Part shown: positions 7,396 to 16,290 of the stretch, in pieces | How the letters are laid out: every line of letters starts with the position of its first letter | Numbering within the stretch: the first letter of the stretch is position 1 | Source of the DNA: Rufibacter roseus | Lineage (GTDB): Bacteria; Bacteroidota; Bacteroidia; Cytophagales; Hymenobacteraceae | Reading direction: 5' to 3' | Assembly: GCF_001647285.1 (NCBI RefSeq) | Contig: NZ_LRML01000009.1 | Coordinates: 1 to 64,000, forward strand | Length of the DNA: 64,000 nt | Made by a program: the position numbers and the translations under genes | Notes under the pieces: generated by a model | The model's database searches: none | What the model was told of the DNA's origin: nothing | What the model saw: the letters and a program-made list of their open reading frames with translations, nothing else

Positions 7396-9915
7396 TTATT
7401 CAAACTCAAAAAACTCTGTGGCGGGCTTAACAGATTTCTCTTCCTTCTTCTTGCCCTTGAGCACATCTTTGAGCTCTTGTTTCTCGCGTTGCAGGTCAGA
7501 GGCAATTTTATCTTTGACCTTTTCTTGGTCGTAGGCTACTTTAAAGTTGCCCTCTTTCCCTTTTATGGTTAGAAACAGCATGGGGTTAGGGGCCGAGCTA
7601 GTCTCTATCACGCCAAATCGCTCGTCTTTGTCGCGCTTTGCGGTGGTGATAGCCAGCGGAATGCGCAGGCGGTAATCCATGTCTTGGTCAAAGGTGTGGG
7701 TACCCGAAACGGTGATGGAAGAAAAACGACTGGCGCTGGTCTGTATTTCCATTTCAGGTATATAAATGGTGCGGCTCTGGATGAAGAAGTTATTCTTGAG
7801 TTCAGAGAAGCGCAAGTTGGCGAGCTCGCGGCGATCTACAAAAGCGCTGAGCTTCTGCAGAGGCTCAAAGTACAGCAGTTGCCCGTTCTGGATTGATGTC
7901 TTTATCTCGGCCTGCATTAAATCTGTGCGCGCGTTCAGCTGGTGGTCAAAGAACAGGTCAGAGTCAATTTGGGCGGTAAGCTCACCGTTCAGGTGCCGCT
8001 GCGTTATAAAAGCCTGACCAAAGTTTTCGAACGCATACATGAGGCTATCAACCTTTATGTGGTCAATATTGGCCGTGGAGGTAATTTTAATGAGCGGATG
8101 GCGGGCATCCATGGTGCCGCGCACCCTGAATTTCCCGCCCACCGCCTGCAAGGCAATGTTAGGCGTAGTGATTACCTGATTCTGTAGCCGCACCTGCCCC
8201 TGCAGTTGCTTTGCCTTAAACCTCCGGAACTGCAGATGGCGCACAGCGGCATTCAAGTCCAGCTCCAGGTTAGCGGGCATATTGAAAGCATAATCAGTAG
8301 AGGGCTTTTTGTTACTCTTTGGCGCCGCACCATCTGCAGAATTAGCCGCTGCCAATAACTGGTCCAGGTTCAGGAACGCAGACTCAAAATCGGCTTCAAT
8401 ACGCAGCTTCTGACCTTTCAGAAAAACCCAGGGCAGCACGTTCTTGAAGTAGCCGTTCAGCAGAAAATCTGAGTCACCCACCTTGCCTTTGAAATTGGTG
8501 ACTGCCACATCATTCTTACGGAACAGAAAAGTGCCCGTGAGGCCGTTCAAATACTGCGGGTGCTGGCGAAACAGCAAACTCACGTTGCGAAGCTGAATGT
8601 CGCCACTGGTTTTGATCTTAGAACTGCCGGGGTTGGTTTTGAACGTGTTCAGGTTACCAGCAAACGAGAATTGCACCTGCGCCTGCCCACTTCCCTTGCT
8701 GATCTCCTCCACCGGAAAAGCCCCCAGCACATGGGCCACGTCCACATCGGCTTTTAGTTGCGCTTGAATGTATGGGTCAGAGAAGTTCTGGTAAGCAAAC
8801 TCCCCGGAGAAAGGCTTTCCACGCAGGTTGCCCCGCACATTACGTAGCTCCAGCATTGATGTCTGGCTGTTACGCTGAGCTCCGTTGGTGAACCGCCCCT
8901 CTAAAGTAACACCCTCTACTTTTTCTTTATAGTCAGGGTGGTAAAAAGAAGCCCGCTTGCACCCGAAGGCCACATCAAAGAATGGGCTTTTATTGGCTGA
9001 CACCTCCCCTTTTACTTTTCCTTTGAAATAGACATCGCCCTGACTTTGGTACTGGGCCAGTTGCTTTGTGTACTTCTGAGGAATTAACGCCAGCAAAGAC
9101 TGAACATTCGTGTTTTTCCCCTGCACCGCCAGATCTATATATGTTTTGTCTTTATAAGCAATCTGGCCCCCAAACTGATACAGCGCTTTTTCTATCTGCA
9201 AGTCAGAAGGCTCTAACGTAATTTGCTTTGTGGCGGTGTTGATTGCTAGCTGGCTGTTTAGCTGTATTTCTTTCTGCCGGATAAACTCGTGCCCAGCTAC
9301 TCTTACCGAATGTACCAGTGCAGTACCTTCTGTCTGTATTGTAATAACAGGATCATCCACAGCCAACGCCGCAGAGAGCAAGTGGGCCTGTAATTCATAG
9401 TGTTGTTTGCCCGGGGCATCCTGGTAAATTACTTTCACCTTCTTAAGCCCGATGTGCTGCAGATCATAACGCATCTTTCCAGTTTGCACTGTGTCTGCGT
9501 TCTGAAAGAAAAGGTAATTCACCTGCCCGTTGGGCAATACCTTTACCATCAACTCCCCTTCTTCAAGATAAATTTCGCGTATGCGGTAGGTTCCTTTTAC
9601 AATGTCCCACAGGCTGAAGGTGCTGTGCACCCTCTCCAGTTTAGCCAAAGGAGCCGTGCTGCCTTCCACCGCTTCAGTTACCTCTACGTTGTGCAGACTA
9701 ATGGCCACCTGCGGAAACTTCTCCCACAGGCTCACCTCCATCTTTTCAACGGCAATTTTGGTTTTAATGTGCTTGTTGCCCTCGGCCACAAAAAGCTGGA
9801 TAATTTTATCCTGATACAGGTAAATCACGCCCACCGCCAAGGTCATCAGTAAAAAGACGCCACTTGCCGCTAAAAAAAAATATTGGACTAACTTTTTTCT
9901 TCTCCCCACAAACAT
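7396..9915 (-). CDS. AsmA/TamB-like outer-membrane biogenesis protein
   Basis: About 839 residues from the preferred start at 9915 (MFVGRRKKL), which puts a basic N-terminus directly before one membrane helix (FLAASGVFLLMTLAVGVIYL). An upstream in-frame ATG at 9969 would add 18 residues without a better signal. The rest is the long beta-rich repetitive architecture of AsmA-like proteins, such as EKFPQVAISLHNVEVTEA near the N-terminus and a C-terminal AsmA-like region with YRLRIPLAITTAKRDKDERFGV. The family moves lipid between inner and outer membranes or restrains outer-membrane assembly. The tail is highly charged (KEEKSVKPATEFFEFE). Confidence 0.85.
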   Translation of the reverse strand: MFVGRRKKLVQYFFLAASGVFLLMTLAVGVIYLYQDKIIQLFVAEGNKHIKTKIAVEKMEVSLWEKFPQVAISLHNVEVTEAVEGSTAPLAKLERVHSTFSLWDIVKGTYRIREIYLEEGELMVKVLPNGQVNYLFFQNADTVQTGKMRYDLQHIGLKKVKVIYQDAPGKQHYELQAHLLSAALAVDDPVITIQTEGTALVHSVRVAGHEFIRQKEIQLNSQLAINTATKQITLEPSDLQIEKALYQFGGQIAYKDKTYIDLAVQGKNTNVQSLLALIPQKYTKQLAQYQSQGDVYFKGKVKGEVSANKSPFFDVAFGCKRASFYHPDYKEKVEGVTLEGRFTNGAQRNSQTSMLELRNVRGNLRGKPFSGEFAYQNFSDPYIQAQLKADVDVAHVLGAFPVEEISKGSGQAQVQFSFAGNLNTFKTNPGSSKIKTSGDIQLRNVSLLFRQHPQYLNGLTGTFLFRKNDVAVTNFKGKVGDSDFLLNGYFKNVLPWVFLKGQKLRIEADFESAFLNLDQLLAAANSADGAAPKSNKKPSTDYAFNMPANLELDLNAAVRHLQFRRFKAKQLQGQVRLQNQVITTPNIALQAVGGKFRVRGTMDARHPLIKITSTANIDHIKVDSLMYAFENFGQAFITQRHLNGELTAQIDSDLFFDHQLNARTDLMQAEIKTSIQNGQLLYFEPLQKLSAFVDRRELANLRFSELKNNFFIQSRTIYIPEMEIQTSASRFSSITVSGTHTFDQDMDYRLRIPLAITTAKRDKDERFGVIETSSAPNPMLFLTIKGKEGNFKVAYDQEKVKDKIASDLQREKQELKDVLKGKKKEEKSVKPATEFFEFE

Positions 9916-10009
9916 TCTGATTTTCAGATGATAAATATACAGCGCATCGGGCAGCCCTCCAACGGCCAAGGCATTAAGAGAAATTTTTTAAACTTTTTTA
10001 GAAAAGAGA

Positions 10010-10041
10010 TTTGGCAGATAAAAAAACATCCCCCATATTTG
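10010..10041 (+). promoter_or_regulatory. Candidate Bacteroidota-type promoter for tRNA-Val
   Basis: TTTGG at 10010 and TATTTG at 10036-10041, about 22 bases apart, fit the -33 TTTG / -7 TAnnTTTG pattern of Bacteroidota sigma-A promoters. The tRNA starts 42 bases further on. Confidence 0.4.
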
Positions 10042-10082
10042 CATCATCAAACGGGGACAACAGGTCTTCGGAACGAAAAAAA

Positions 10083-10157
10083 GGGATGTTAGCTCAGCTG
10101 GTTCAGAGCATCTGCCTTACAAGCAGAGGGTCGCTGGTTCGAATCCAGCACGTCCCA
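10083..10157 (+). tRNA. tRNA-Val (anticodon TAC)
   Basis: A full cloverleaf can be drawn. The acceptor GGGATGT pairs with ACGTCCC, the D arm is GCTC...GAGC, and the anticodon stem TCTGC/GCAGA encloses the loop CTTACAA (anticodon TAC, reading GTA). The T arm is GCTGG-TTCGAAT-CCAGC. The discriminator base is A and CCA is not encoded. A canonical terminator follows. Confidence 0.95.
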
Positions 10158-10163
10158 CTCCTT

Positions 10164-10196
10164 AAAAGCCTCACCTACCCGGTGAGGCTTTTTTTT
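10164..10196 (+). terminator. Intrinsic terminator after tRNA-Val
   Basis: AAAAGCCTCACC pairs with GGTGAGGCTTTT, followed by a run of T. This is the canonical A-stem-T layout and contrasts with the dispersed palindromes. Confidence 0.88.
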
Positions 10197-10317
10197 GTTT
10201 TTATCCTACTGTGTCTTTCTCCTGAAAGTACTAAACCCATTTGCCCCTCCTGCGTTTCTATGATTGTACCATTTGTGTTTTGTATGCCAAGTACGTTTAC
10301 CAAAAGGAGAATTTACC

Positions 10318-10524
10318 ATGAGACGTTTTATAGATATTTTAAGAGAAGCTGGCTGGAAAATGAGCTTCGCCCCTACCTACTTTCTGGGGTTTGATATTTC
10401 CTGGTTGGTCATGAAAGAAGTCTTTATTAGCCCCTATGACCACAGAGCCTATTCTTTCGACGATGCCATGCGCCGCGAAGCCCCTTACCACCCAGAAGTA
10501 GAAGCTTTACGCCGCGCGGCTTAA
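10318..10524 (+). CDS. Small conserved-looking protein, unknown
   Basis: A 68-residue protein starting MRRFIDILREAGW. The start at 10318 is chosen because AAAGGAG lies about 12 bases upstream, an unusually clear Shine-Dalgarno for this group; a longer frame begins at 10264 but has no such site. The sequence holds an amphipathic N-terminus, a hydrophobic middle (FLGFDISWLVM) and a charged tail. No domain is recognised. It sits between tRNA-Val and the GNAT-like gene on the same strand. Confidence 0.6.
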   Translation: MRRFIDILREAGWKMSFAPTYFLGFDISWLVMKEVFISPYDHRAYSFDDAMRREAPYHPEVEALRRAA

Positions 10525-10607
10525 CCTCTGCCTCTAAACCCAGGCTGTACTCGCTAGGAGTGGCACAATTGTGTACCTTTACACGTTGAGCCAACCTACC
10601 AGCTGAA

Positions 10608-11774
10608 ATGCACCTTGTTGAAGTGACCTCTCCCGCCACCGTTCGGGCATTTTTAGATTTCCCCTCCACTATTTACCAGCAGCACCCCAATTGGATAAGG
10701 CCGCTGGACAAAGACATTGAACAGGTCTTTGACCAAAATCTCAACCCAAATTTTAAAAATGGCTCCGCCATCAGGTGGATATTGCAAGACAGCCAAGGCA
10801 AAACTATTGGCCGGGTAGCGGCTTTCGTGAACAATAAAACCAAAAACGCCTCTGAATATGTAACGGGCGGCATGGGATTCTTTGAGTGCGTTGAAGACCA
10901 GACTGCCGCCTTTACTCTTTTTGATGCCTGCAAAGACTGGCTCATGGCGCAAGGCATGGAGGCAATGGACGGTCCCATCAACTTCGGGGAGCGCGACCGT
11001 TGGTGGGGTTTGTTGGTAGACGGCTTTACTGAACCTAATTACGGCATGTTCTATCACCCGCCGTACTACCAGCAATTATTCGAGGCCTATGGCTTTCAGG
11101 TGTATTTTAAGCAGTACACTTACCAGATGAATTCTTTCTTACCGCTCAACCCTAAGATCATGGACAGAGCGGCCGTGGTGGAGCAAGACCCAAATTATGT
11201 GGTGAGGCACGCTTCCATGAAAAACCTGAAAAAGGTGGCGCAGGATTTTATTGAGGTGTACAACAAGGCTTGGGCCGGACACTCAGGGGCAAGCGAAATT
11301 CCGTTCGAGAAAGCGCTAAAGCTCATGAAAACCATGAAACCCGTGGTGGAAGAAACGCTTATCAATTTTGCCTACTACAAAGAGCAGCCCATTGCCTTCT
11401 TTATCATTTTACCTGAGCTAAACCAAATATTCAAGCACCTGAACGGAAAGTTCAATCTGGTGGCAAAGCTGAAGTTTCTGTACCACAAGTGGCGCTACAG
11501 CAAACGCCGCGACAAAAAAGTGTTTGGGCTTATTTTTGGGGTGGTTCCTGAGTTTCAGGGCAAGGGCGTGGAATCATTCATTATGAAGTGGTCGCACCAG
11601 CCTATTATTGACTACGGCGCCCCTAATCTGGAGATGAACTGGATAGGTGACTTTAACCCTAAAATGATGCTGGTGACCCGTATGCTGGGTGCCTCCATCA
11701 GCAAAACCCACGTTACGTACCGCAAAATCTTTGACCCAACCAAACCGTTCACTCGGTACCCTATTATAAAATAG
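10608..11774 (+). CDS. GNAT-like acyltransferase-fold protein
   Basis: A 388-residue protein similar in layout to the YghO-like group, in which two GNAT-like halves are joined. The N-terminal half has FLDFPSTIYQQHPNWIRPL and GFFECVEDQTAAFTLFDACKDWL. The C-terminal half has FGVVPEFQGKGVESFIMKW, matching the acetyl-CoA-binding loop of GNAT enzymes (Q/R-x-x-G-x-G/A). The substrate is unknown. It is followed after 34 bases by a small secreted-protein gene, with a family palindrome just past its stop. Confidence 0.72.
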   Translation: MHLVEVTSPATVRAFLDFPSTIYQQHPNWIRPLDKDIEQVFDQNLNPNFKNGSAIRWILQDSQGKTIGRVAAFVNNKTKNASEYVTGGMGFFECVEDQTAAFTLFDACKDWLMAQGMEAMDGPINFGERDRWWGLLVDGFTEPNYGMFYHPPYYQQLFEAYGFQVYFKQYTYQMNSFLPLNPKIMDRAAVVEQDPNYVVRHASMKNLKKVAQDFIEVYNKAWAGHSGASEIPFEKALKLMKTMKPVVEETLINFAYYKEQPIAFFIILPELNQIFKHLNGKFNLVAKLKFLYHKWRYSKRRDKKVFGLIFGVVPEFQGKGVESFIMKWSHQPIIDYGAPNLEMNWIGDFNPKMMLVTRMLGASISKTHVTYRKIFDPTKPFTRYPIIK

Positions 11775-11776
11775 AA

Positions 11777-11814
11777 TGTTTTAAGCCTGTTTTTCAGAAA
11801 TCAGGGCAAAAACA
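11777..11814. repeat. Family palindrome, copy 6
   Basis: TGTTTTAAGCCTGTTTTT / TCAGGGCAAAAACA around a short loop, beginning two bases after the stop of the GNAT-like gene. Confidence 0.7.
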
Positions 11815-11845
11815 CCTTTTACGTCTTTGGCTTGTTATCAATACT

Positions 11846-12361
11846 ATGAGAGCAGCGTTTTGCCTTATCTTCAGTTTCTTTATAGCAACAGGCAATACTT
11901 TTGCCCAAGATACCACCATTGACTCCAAGCTGCTCCGCCTAAAAGGCTTGCCATTGATTGCTGATAAAAGCTCTATTGTCAAGACCTACGGTCGCCCTTT
12001 AAAAGTAGATCAGCCCAACTATGAATGCGGCTTCTATTCCCACGATAGCATCCAATATTTTCAGTTATGGTATAAGCATTTAAACTTTATTGGTAATGAC
12101 GAGGAGAAGTACATATTAGAGAACATTAAGTTCCACCTCAACAGCAGTCTTTCATTAGAATACGGCCATTGGAAGCTGAACAGCAAGCTCACAAAAACAG
12201 CCTTTGTTCAAATCTTTGGAATATCTGAATTAGATAGTTTTACTGACCGCAAAAATGGCGTGACGGAGATTTTGATGTTTTTCAACAATTCTGATGACGG
12301 CATGATCTTCAGTTTCAAAGATGATCATCTAATAGAAGCAACTTACTGGTCACCTTGCTAG
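11846..12361 (+). CDS. Secreted protein, unknown
   Basis: A 171-residue protein with a Sec signal peptide (hydrophobic residues 4-18, likely cleavage after TFA before QDTTIDS). The mature part is a mixed polar domain with several aromatic residues (YECGFYSHDSIQYFQLWYKHLNF) and an aspartate-rich end (FFNNSDDGMIFSFKDDHL). It resembles the many small exported proteins of Bacteroidota with no named domain. No function assigned. It converges with coaE. Confidence 0.62.
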   Translation: MRAAFCLIFSFFIATGNTFAQDTTIDSKLLRLKGLPLIADKSSIVKTYGRPLKVDQPNYECGFYSHDSIQYFQLWYKHLNFIGNDEEKYILENIKFHLNSSLSLEYGHWKLNSKLTKTAFVQIFGISELDSFTDRKNGVTEILMFFNNSDDGMIFSFKDDHLIEATYWSPC

Positions 12362-12408
12362 AGCTAATGATGCATGACCAAATAACAGGAAAGGGCAAAA
12401 GGCTCAAG

Positions 12409-12446
12409 TGTTTTAGGCCACTTTTTCAGAAATCAGGTCTAAAAAG
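12409..12446. repeat. Family palindrome, copy 7, overlapping the coaE 3' end
   Basis: TGTTTTAGGCCACTTTTTC / AATCAGGTCTAAAAAGG. The stop codon of coaE (12413-12415) and its last ten or so codons lie inside the palindrome. Confidence 0.7.
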
Positions 12447-13021
12447 GTTTGGTGTAACGCCTCTACCTGGGGCAACACCAGTTGCTCATCATTGTTGTAA
12501 AGAACAAACTGAGCACGACTTGTACGCTCTTCTTCCGAGAGCTGCTTGGCCATGATGGCCTCTATGTCAGCCGTTGTTCGGTGGGTATCACGCTGGAGGG
12601 TGCGGGTTAAGCGTAGCTGTATTGGCGCGGAAACAGTTAGCACATAGTCTACCTGCTTATAGGCATTTGATTCAAACATAAGCGCTGCCTCTTTGAGCAC
12701 GTACGGAGCAGCAGTATGCCTTTCAAGCCATTTATAAAAATCTTTCCGCACCTGCGGATGCACCAAACCATTTAGTTTAGCCAGTTCCTCGGCATTATGG
12801 AACACCTTTTGCGCCAGATACGCGCGGTTTAAATGCTGATTGCCATCAAAAGTATCAGGACCGAAAGTTTGGATAAGGCTTTCCCTTAGCTCTGGGTCGT
12901 GGTTCATAACCCATTTAGCCCTGGAGTCGGAGTCATATACCGGTACGCCCAAAAGCTGAAAGCACCGGCATACAATACTTTTACCTGACCCTATACCGCC
13001 TGTTATGCCAATTTTTAGCAT
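12413..13021 (-). CDS. coaE: Dephospho-CoA kinase
   Basis: A 202-residue cytoplasmic kinase for the last step of coenzyme A synthesis: phosphorylation of the ribose 3'-hydroxyl of dephospho-CoA. The P-loop is GITGGIGSGKS at residues 4-14, followed by VYDSDSRAKWVM (the substrate-binding Asp region) and RDTHRTTADIEAIMAKQL in the lid. Length is normal. It follows the YbbR gene after 6 bases and is the last gene of the nusB-yajC-coaE run. Its C-terminal codons are built from a family palindrome. Confidence 0.95.
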   Translation of the reverse strand: MLKIGITGGIGSGKSIVCRCFQLLGVPVYDSDSRAKWVMNHDPELRESLIQTFGPDTFDGNQHLNRAYLAQKVFHNAEELAKLNGLVHPQVRKDFYKWLERHTAAPYVLKEAALMFESNAYKQVDYVLTVSAPIQLRLTRTLQRDTHRTTADIEAIMAKQLSEEERTSRAQFVLYNNDEQLVLPQVEALHQTFLDLISEKVA

Positions 13022-13027
13022 GATGTC

Positions 13028-14008
13028 TTACTGTGGAATCAGGGAAACCTGTACCCGCGCCGGTTGTACCGTTACTTGCCGCGTAAGCGCTGGTTTCTGT
13101 AGAAGCGTAGGTACAATGGTTGAGTCTGCGGGGTTAAACTTCTGGTAGTCTAAGGCTACTTTAAATTGTTCTGATTGAATGCTTCCTTTCTGTCTGGGCA
13201 GATAGGAGTACTGTATTTTTACAGGTCCATTGATTAAGCGCAGCACGTAGCCTGGCGGAAAGTTTTGCAAAGTAGGCTGCACTACCACCTCTTGCTTTTC
13301 CAGTTGCACTACACCAAAGGTTACCTCAGCATCTTTTACGTCTGCTTTTACCAAAGATGTGTAATCATGCGCCACAGGAAGACTACCCTTAAAAGAGGAT
13401 CTAAGGATTTTGGTAGGCGCAGGCAACAAAAAGGGATTCGGAAATTGATTGATAATTTGCTCAGGACCAGTAAAAGTAACTGAATCTGGCTGTATCTGTA
13501 CCTGCCCATCGAAGACAAACCCTGCCTCAGTCTTCACCAAGGTGGTGTCAATGCCTAGAGGTACCTTTCGGGAAACGAGGTGGTCAAAATCAAAACTGAC
13601 GGTATCGGTTACCACAAAGTTTAGATTTAACCCATCCAGCACATTTGAAATGGCGGGGCGCAGGGCTGAACCGGGCAAGCGCTTCACAAAAGGCAAGCCC
13701 CGTATGGTTAGCTCAGCGGGCTGCACTTGAAATTTTAGATTGTTACGGAGCAGCTTCCACCCTTTGCCGGTTACGCTAATGGTCACCTCTTCTGGCAAGG
13801 GCTTTACCGGAACTAACTGCTCTTGGTCAAAAACAAACTTGATAGGGTAAGAAACAACGGTGGTATAGTTCTTATTGAGTGCATTAAGCAGCCAAAAAGT
13901 ACCCGCTGTTAAAAAACAAAGCAGCACCACCCTCCAGTACTTCTTCTGTTTGGGTGAAAACGGTCTCAGCAACCAAAGGACAGCCTGCTTTGTTTTATTA
14001 AACGGCAA
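13028..14008 (-). CDS. YbbR-like domain protein
   Basis: A 326-residue protein with one N-terminal membrane helix (about residues 25-43, WRVVLLCFLTAGTFWLL) and an extracytoplasmic part made of two to three YbbR-like repeats, each starting with a proline-valine strand (YPIKFVFDQEQLVPVKPLP, RKVPLGIDTT). Family members regulate or support cell-envelope enzymes such as diadenylate cyclase in Firmicutes; in Bacteroidota the partner is not known. The position between yajC and coaE is a common Bacteroidota arrangement. Confidence 0.88.
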   Translation of the reverse strand: MPFNKTKQAVLWLLRPFSPKQKKYWRVVLLCFLTAGTFWLLNALNKNYTTVVSYPIKFVFDQEQLVPVKPLPEEVTISVTGKGWKLLRNNLKFQVQPAELTIRGLPFVKRLPGSALRPAISNVLDGLNLNFVVTDTVSFDFDHLVSRKVPLGIDTTLVKTEAGFVFDGQVQIQPDSVTFTGPEQIINQFPNPFLLPAPTKILRSSFKGSLPVAHDYTSLVKADVKDAEVTFGVVQLEKQEVVVQPTLQNFPPGYVLRLINGPVKIQYSYLPRQKGSIQSEQFKVALDYQKFNPADSTIVPTLLQKPALTRQVTVQPARVQVSLIPQ

Positions 14009-14016
14009 AGGATTAT

Positions 14017-14352
14017 CTAAGCGTTAGTGGTCTCAGTAGTAGTGTTAGCATTCACCCGGGCAGTGGCTTCTACCGCAATGGCAGATTTGTCAAACTTCAG
14101 CTTTAAGCCTTTGTCTACCTCTACCCACACGGTATCATCATCAATGCTCAGCAAACGACCGTGCATGCCACCAATGGTCACTACATTCATGCCTCTTTTC
14201 AGTTCATCTCTAAACTTCTTCTGCTCTTTTGCTTTCTTTTGCTGCGGACGCAGCATAAAAAAGTAGAACACAATAATAATCAACCCAATAAATATTAGGT
14301 TAGAGTAAGCGCCTGCCCCCTCTGCGGCGGCTTGTAATAAAACAGTTTGCAT
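14017..14352 (-). CDS. yajC: Preprotein translocase subunit YajC
   Basis: A 111-residue accessory subunit of the Sec translocon. A single N-terminal membrane helix (LIFIGLIIIVFYFFML, residues 19-34) is followed at once by the signature RPQQKKAKEQKKFRDEL. A small beta domain then follows with the conserved GMNVVTIGGMHGRL and a Ser/Thr-rich tail. The gaps to neighbours are 7 and 8 bases, so it is cotranscribed with the DUF1573 and YbbR genes. Confidence 0.96.
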   Translation of the reverse strand: MQTVLLQAAAEGAGAYSNLIFIGLIIIVFYFFMLRPQQKKAKEQKKFRDELKRGMNVVTIGGMHGRLLSIDDDTVWVEVDKGLKLKFDKSAIAVEATARVNANTTTETTNA

Positions 14353-14359
14353 GAATGGT

Positions 14360-14908
14360 TTAGTTTAAACGAACAGGACCAGCGGCACCAGCCTGCGGAA
14401 CTGAACCAACAATGTTGGTTTTGATGGTTAGGTAATTTTCTGCAGGCTCAGTGTTAGCACGAATAGTAATTTGCTTTGACTGCTGTCCTAGTTTACCGGC
14501 TGGATCAAACTCAACCTTGATGGTACCCGTTTCACCTGGCATTACCGGCTCTTTAGGCCATTCTGGCACTGTACAGCCGCAAGTAGCAGTAGCATCTTGA
14601 ATTACTAACGGAGCCTGGCCGGTATTGGTAAAAGAAAATGTATGCTGTACTCTCTTGTCTTGGTTAATGGTACCAAAGTCATGCTCTGTTTTTTTGAAGG
14701 TCATGGCTGGCTTGGCAGCATTAGTATTCACCGCTTCCTGACTAGTTACATTTGGGTTGGTAGCTGGGTCATTGGCTGGTACTGCGTTACCGGCAGAAGC
14801 ATTCTGCTCAGTGGCGGTTACCTCTTCAGCAGTGCTTTCTTTTTTCTCACAGCCTGAAGACCATAGGCCTCCGGCTACTAGTAATCCGATTACAAATTGC
14901 TTTTTCAT
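14360..14908 (-). CDS. DUF1573 lipoprotein
   Basis: A 182-residue lipoprotein from the start at 14908 (MKKQFVIGLLVAGGLWSSGC), chosen because it gives a proper lipobox (SSGC, C20); an upstream ATG at 14965 would lie inside the preceding gene. The mature protein has a low-complexity Ala/Thr/Asn linker, then the DUF1573 Ig-like domain with the diagnostic KTEHDFGTINQDKRVQHTF, ATCGCTVPEWPKEPVMPGE and FDPAGKLGQQSKQITI. DUF1573 proteins are abundant in the Bacteroidota envelope; function is not established. Confidence 0.9.
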   Translation of the reverse strand: MKKQFVIGLLVAGGLWSSGCEKKESTAEEVTATEQNASAGNAVPANDPATNPNVTSQEAVNTNAAKPAMTFKKTEHDFGTINQDKRVQHTFSFTNTGQAPLVIQDATATCGCTVPEWPKEPVMPGETGTIKVEFDPAGKLGQQSKQITIRANTEPAENYLTIKTNIVGSVPQAGAAGPVRLN

Positions 14909-14936
14909 ATTAGGTTTCCCTTTTAAAAAGGTCAAG

Positions 14937-15935
14937 TTACAAATTTGAAATGATATGCTGCGCAAATTCTGAGGTAGAGGCTTTTCCGCCTAAATCACGG
15001 GTGCAGCAGTCTTTGTCTTGCAAGGTTTTCTCCAGAGCATTTTCAATCAGCTTTGCTTTATCATGCAAGCCCATGTGCTCCAGCATCATGAGGGCAGAGC
15101 GTAGCAGCGCAGTAGGGTTAGCCAAGCCTTGACCAGCAATATCAGGTGCCGAACCATGCACGGCTTCAAATATGGCCATATCATCACCAATGTTAGCACC
15201 AGATACCACGCCTAAGCCACCTACTAAACCGGCACACAGGTCAGATAAGATATCGCCGAACAAGTTAGTGGTCACCACTACGTCAAACTGCTCTGGCTTG
15301 CTTACCAGCTGCATGCACATGTTGTCAATGATTTTGTCTTCCCACACTACTTCCGGGAATTCTTTTGACACCTGTGCGGCAGCCTCTAAGATTAAGCGGC
15401 CCGCCTGTTTTAAAATATTGGCTTTGTGGGCTACCGTTACTTTTTTGCGGTTGTGCTTCTGGGCATACTGGAATGCGGCGCGTACAATTTTATAGCAACC
15501 GTCAACGGTTACCCGCGCAATAGAATCTGCTATACCCAGGCGCTCGTCCCACAGCTCCAGACCGGCGTAAAGGCCTTCTGTGTTCTCACGGAACAGCACC
15601 AGGTCTACGTTCTCAAAACGGGTTTTCACGCCAGCCGTGGTTTTGGCCGGGCGCACGTTTGAGTATAAATCAAATTTCTGCCGAAGCTGTACATTGACAC
15701 TCTTGAACCCTTTGCCCACCGGAGTAGTGATCGGGCCTTTCAAGGCAATGCAGTTACGCTCTAAAGAGGCTATAAGCGAAGCTGGAATCAGCTCGCCCAT
15801 GGCGTCAAAAGTAGTTTGGCCTGCGTTCTCTTCTTCCCAGGTAATGGGCACTTGTGCGGCTTCAAAGATCGCCTTAACGGCTTCCGTGATCTCAGGACCT
15901 ATCCCGTCGCCGGGAATTAGGGTAACGGTTGTCAT
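14937..15935 (-). CDS. NAD-type isocitrate dehydrogenase family enzyme
   Basis: A 332-residue member of the isocitrate/isopropylmalate dehydrogenase family, most like NAD-dependent isocitrate dehydrogenase of the mitochondrial IDH3 type. The N-terminus has LIPGDGIGPEITEA. The substrate region has LRQKFDLYSNVRPAK and RENTEGLYAGLE, and the metal-site region is DNMCMQLVSKPEQFDVVVT with GDILSDLCAGLVGG. It would convert isocitrate to 2-oxoglutarate and CO2 in the citric acid cycle. A role as 3-isopropylmalate dehydrogenase is less likely without leu genes nearby. It sits inside the nusB-coaE run. Confidence 0.88.
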   Translation of the reverse strand: MTTVTLIPGDGIGPEITEAVKAIFEAAQVPITWEEENAGQTTFDAMGELIPASLIASLERNCIALKGPITTPVGKGFKSVNVQLRQKFDLYSNVRPAKTTAGVKTRFENVDLVLFRENTEGLYAGLELWDERLGIADSIARVTVDGCYKIVRAAFQYAQKHNRKKVTVAHKANILKQAGRLILEAAAQVSKEFPEVVWEDKIIDNMCMQLVSKPEQFDVVVTTNLFGDILSDLCAGLVGGLGVVSGANIGDDMAIFEAVHGSAPDIAGQGLANPTALLRSALMMLEHMGLHDKAKLIENALEKTLQDKDCCTRDLGGKASTSEFAQHIISNL

Positions 15936-15946
15936 AGGACTGGGGC

Positions 15947-16252
15947 TTATATTTCTTTTTTACTGTTTATTTGGTTGATGAGGGAGTCTACGTCCACTAG
16001 AAGACGTTCGGCTTTGTCACGCGCATCTTTAATAACACGCTGCCCCTCAGTTTTAGCGGCAGAGCCCTGCTCTTCACGCCCGGCAATTAAATCATTGGTT
16101 AAATCCAGTAATCTGGCACGGTACTTTTCTAGCTGAAAGCTTAGCTTGTCACGGGTTTCGCGGCCTTTTTCAGGTGCAAATAATACCCCTAGAACAGCAC
16201 CAGTGGCTATTCCGGTAGAAAAGGCAAGGATTGCATTTGTTTTTTTGCCCAT
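15947..16252 (-). CDS. YtxH-like small membrane-associated protein
   Basis: A 101-residue protein from the start at 16252 (MGKKTNAILAF); an ATG at 16288 would add 12 residues but breaks the YtxH pattern. The family signature is the N-terminal helix with AFSTGIATGAVLGVLFAPEKGRETR, followed by a long amphipathic, charged helix likely to be coiled. YtxH proteins are general-stress proteins in Firmicutes and are common in Bacteroidota. It ends 11 bases before the isocitrate dehydrogenase gene. Confidence 0.83.
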   Translation of the reverse strand: MGKKTNAILAFSTGIATGAVLGVLFAPEKGRETRDKLSFQLEKYRARLLDLTNDLIAGREEQGSAAKTEGQRVIKDARDKAERLLVDVDSLINQINSKKEI

Positions 16253-16290
16253 AGTTCTTGGTAGTGTTATATAGTTTAGAAGCGGCAATT

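Noticed and set aside
10011-10394. 127-residue frame covering tRNA-Val
   Set aside because: It reads through a clear tRNA gene and its terminator.
14937-15935. 3-isopropylmalate dehydrogenase (leuB)
   Set aside because: No other leucine-pathway gene is nearby and the sequence has the RENTEGLYAGLE-type features of NAD isocitrate dehydrogenase; not fully excluded.
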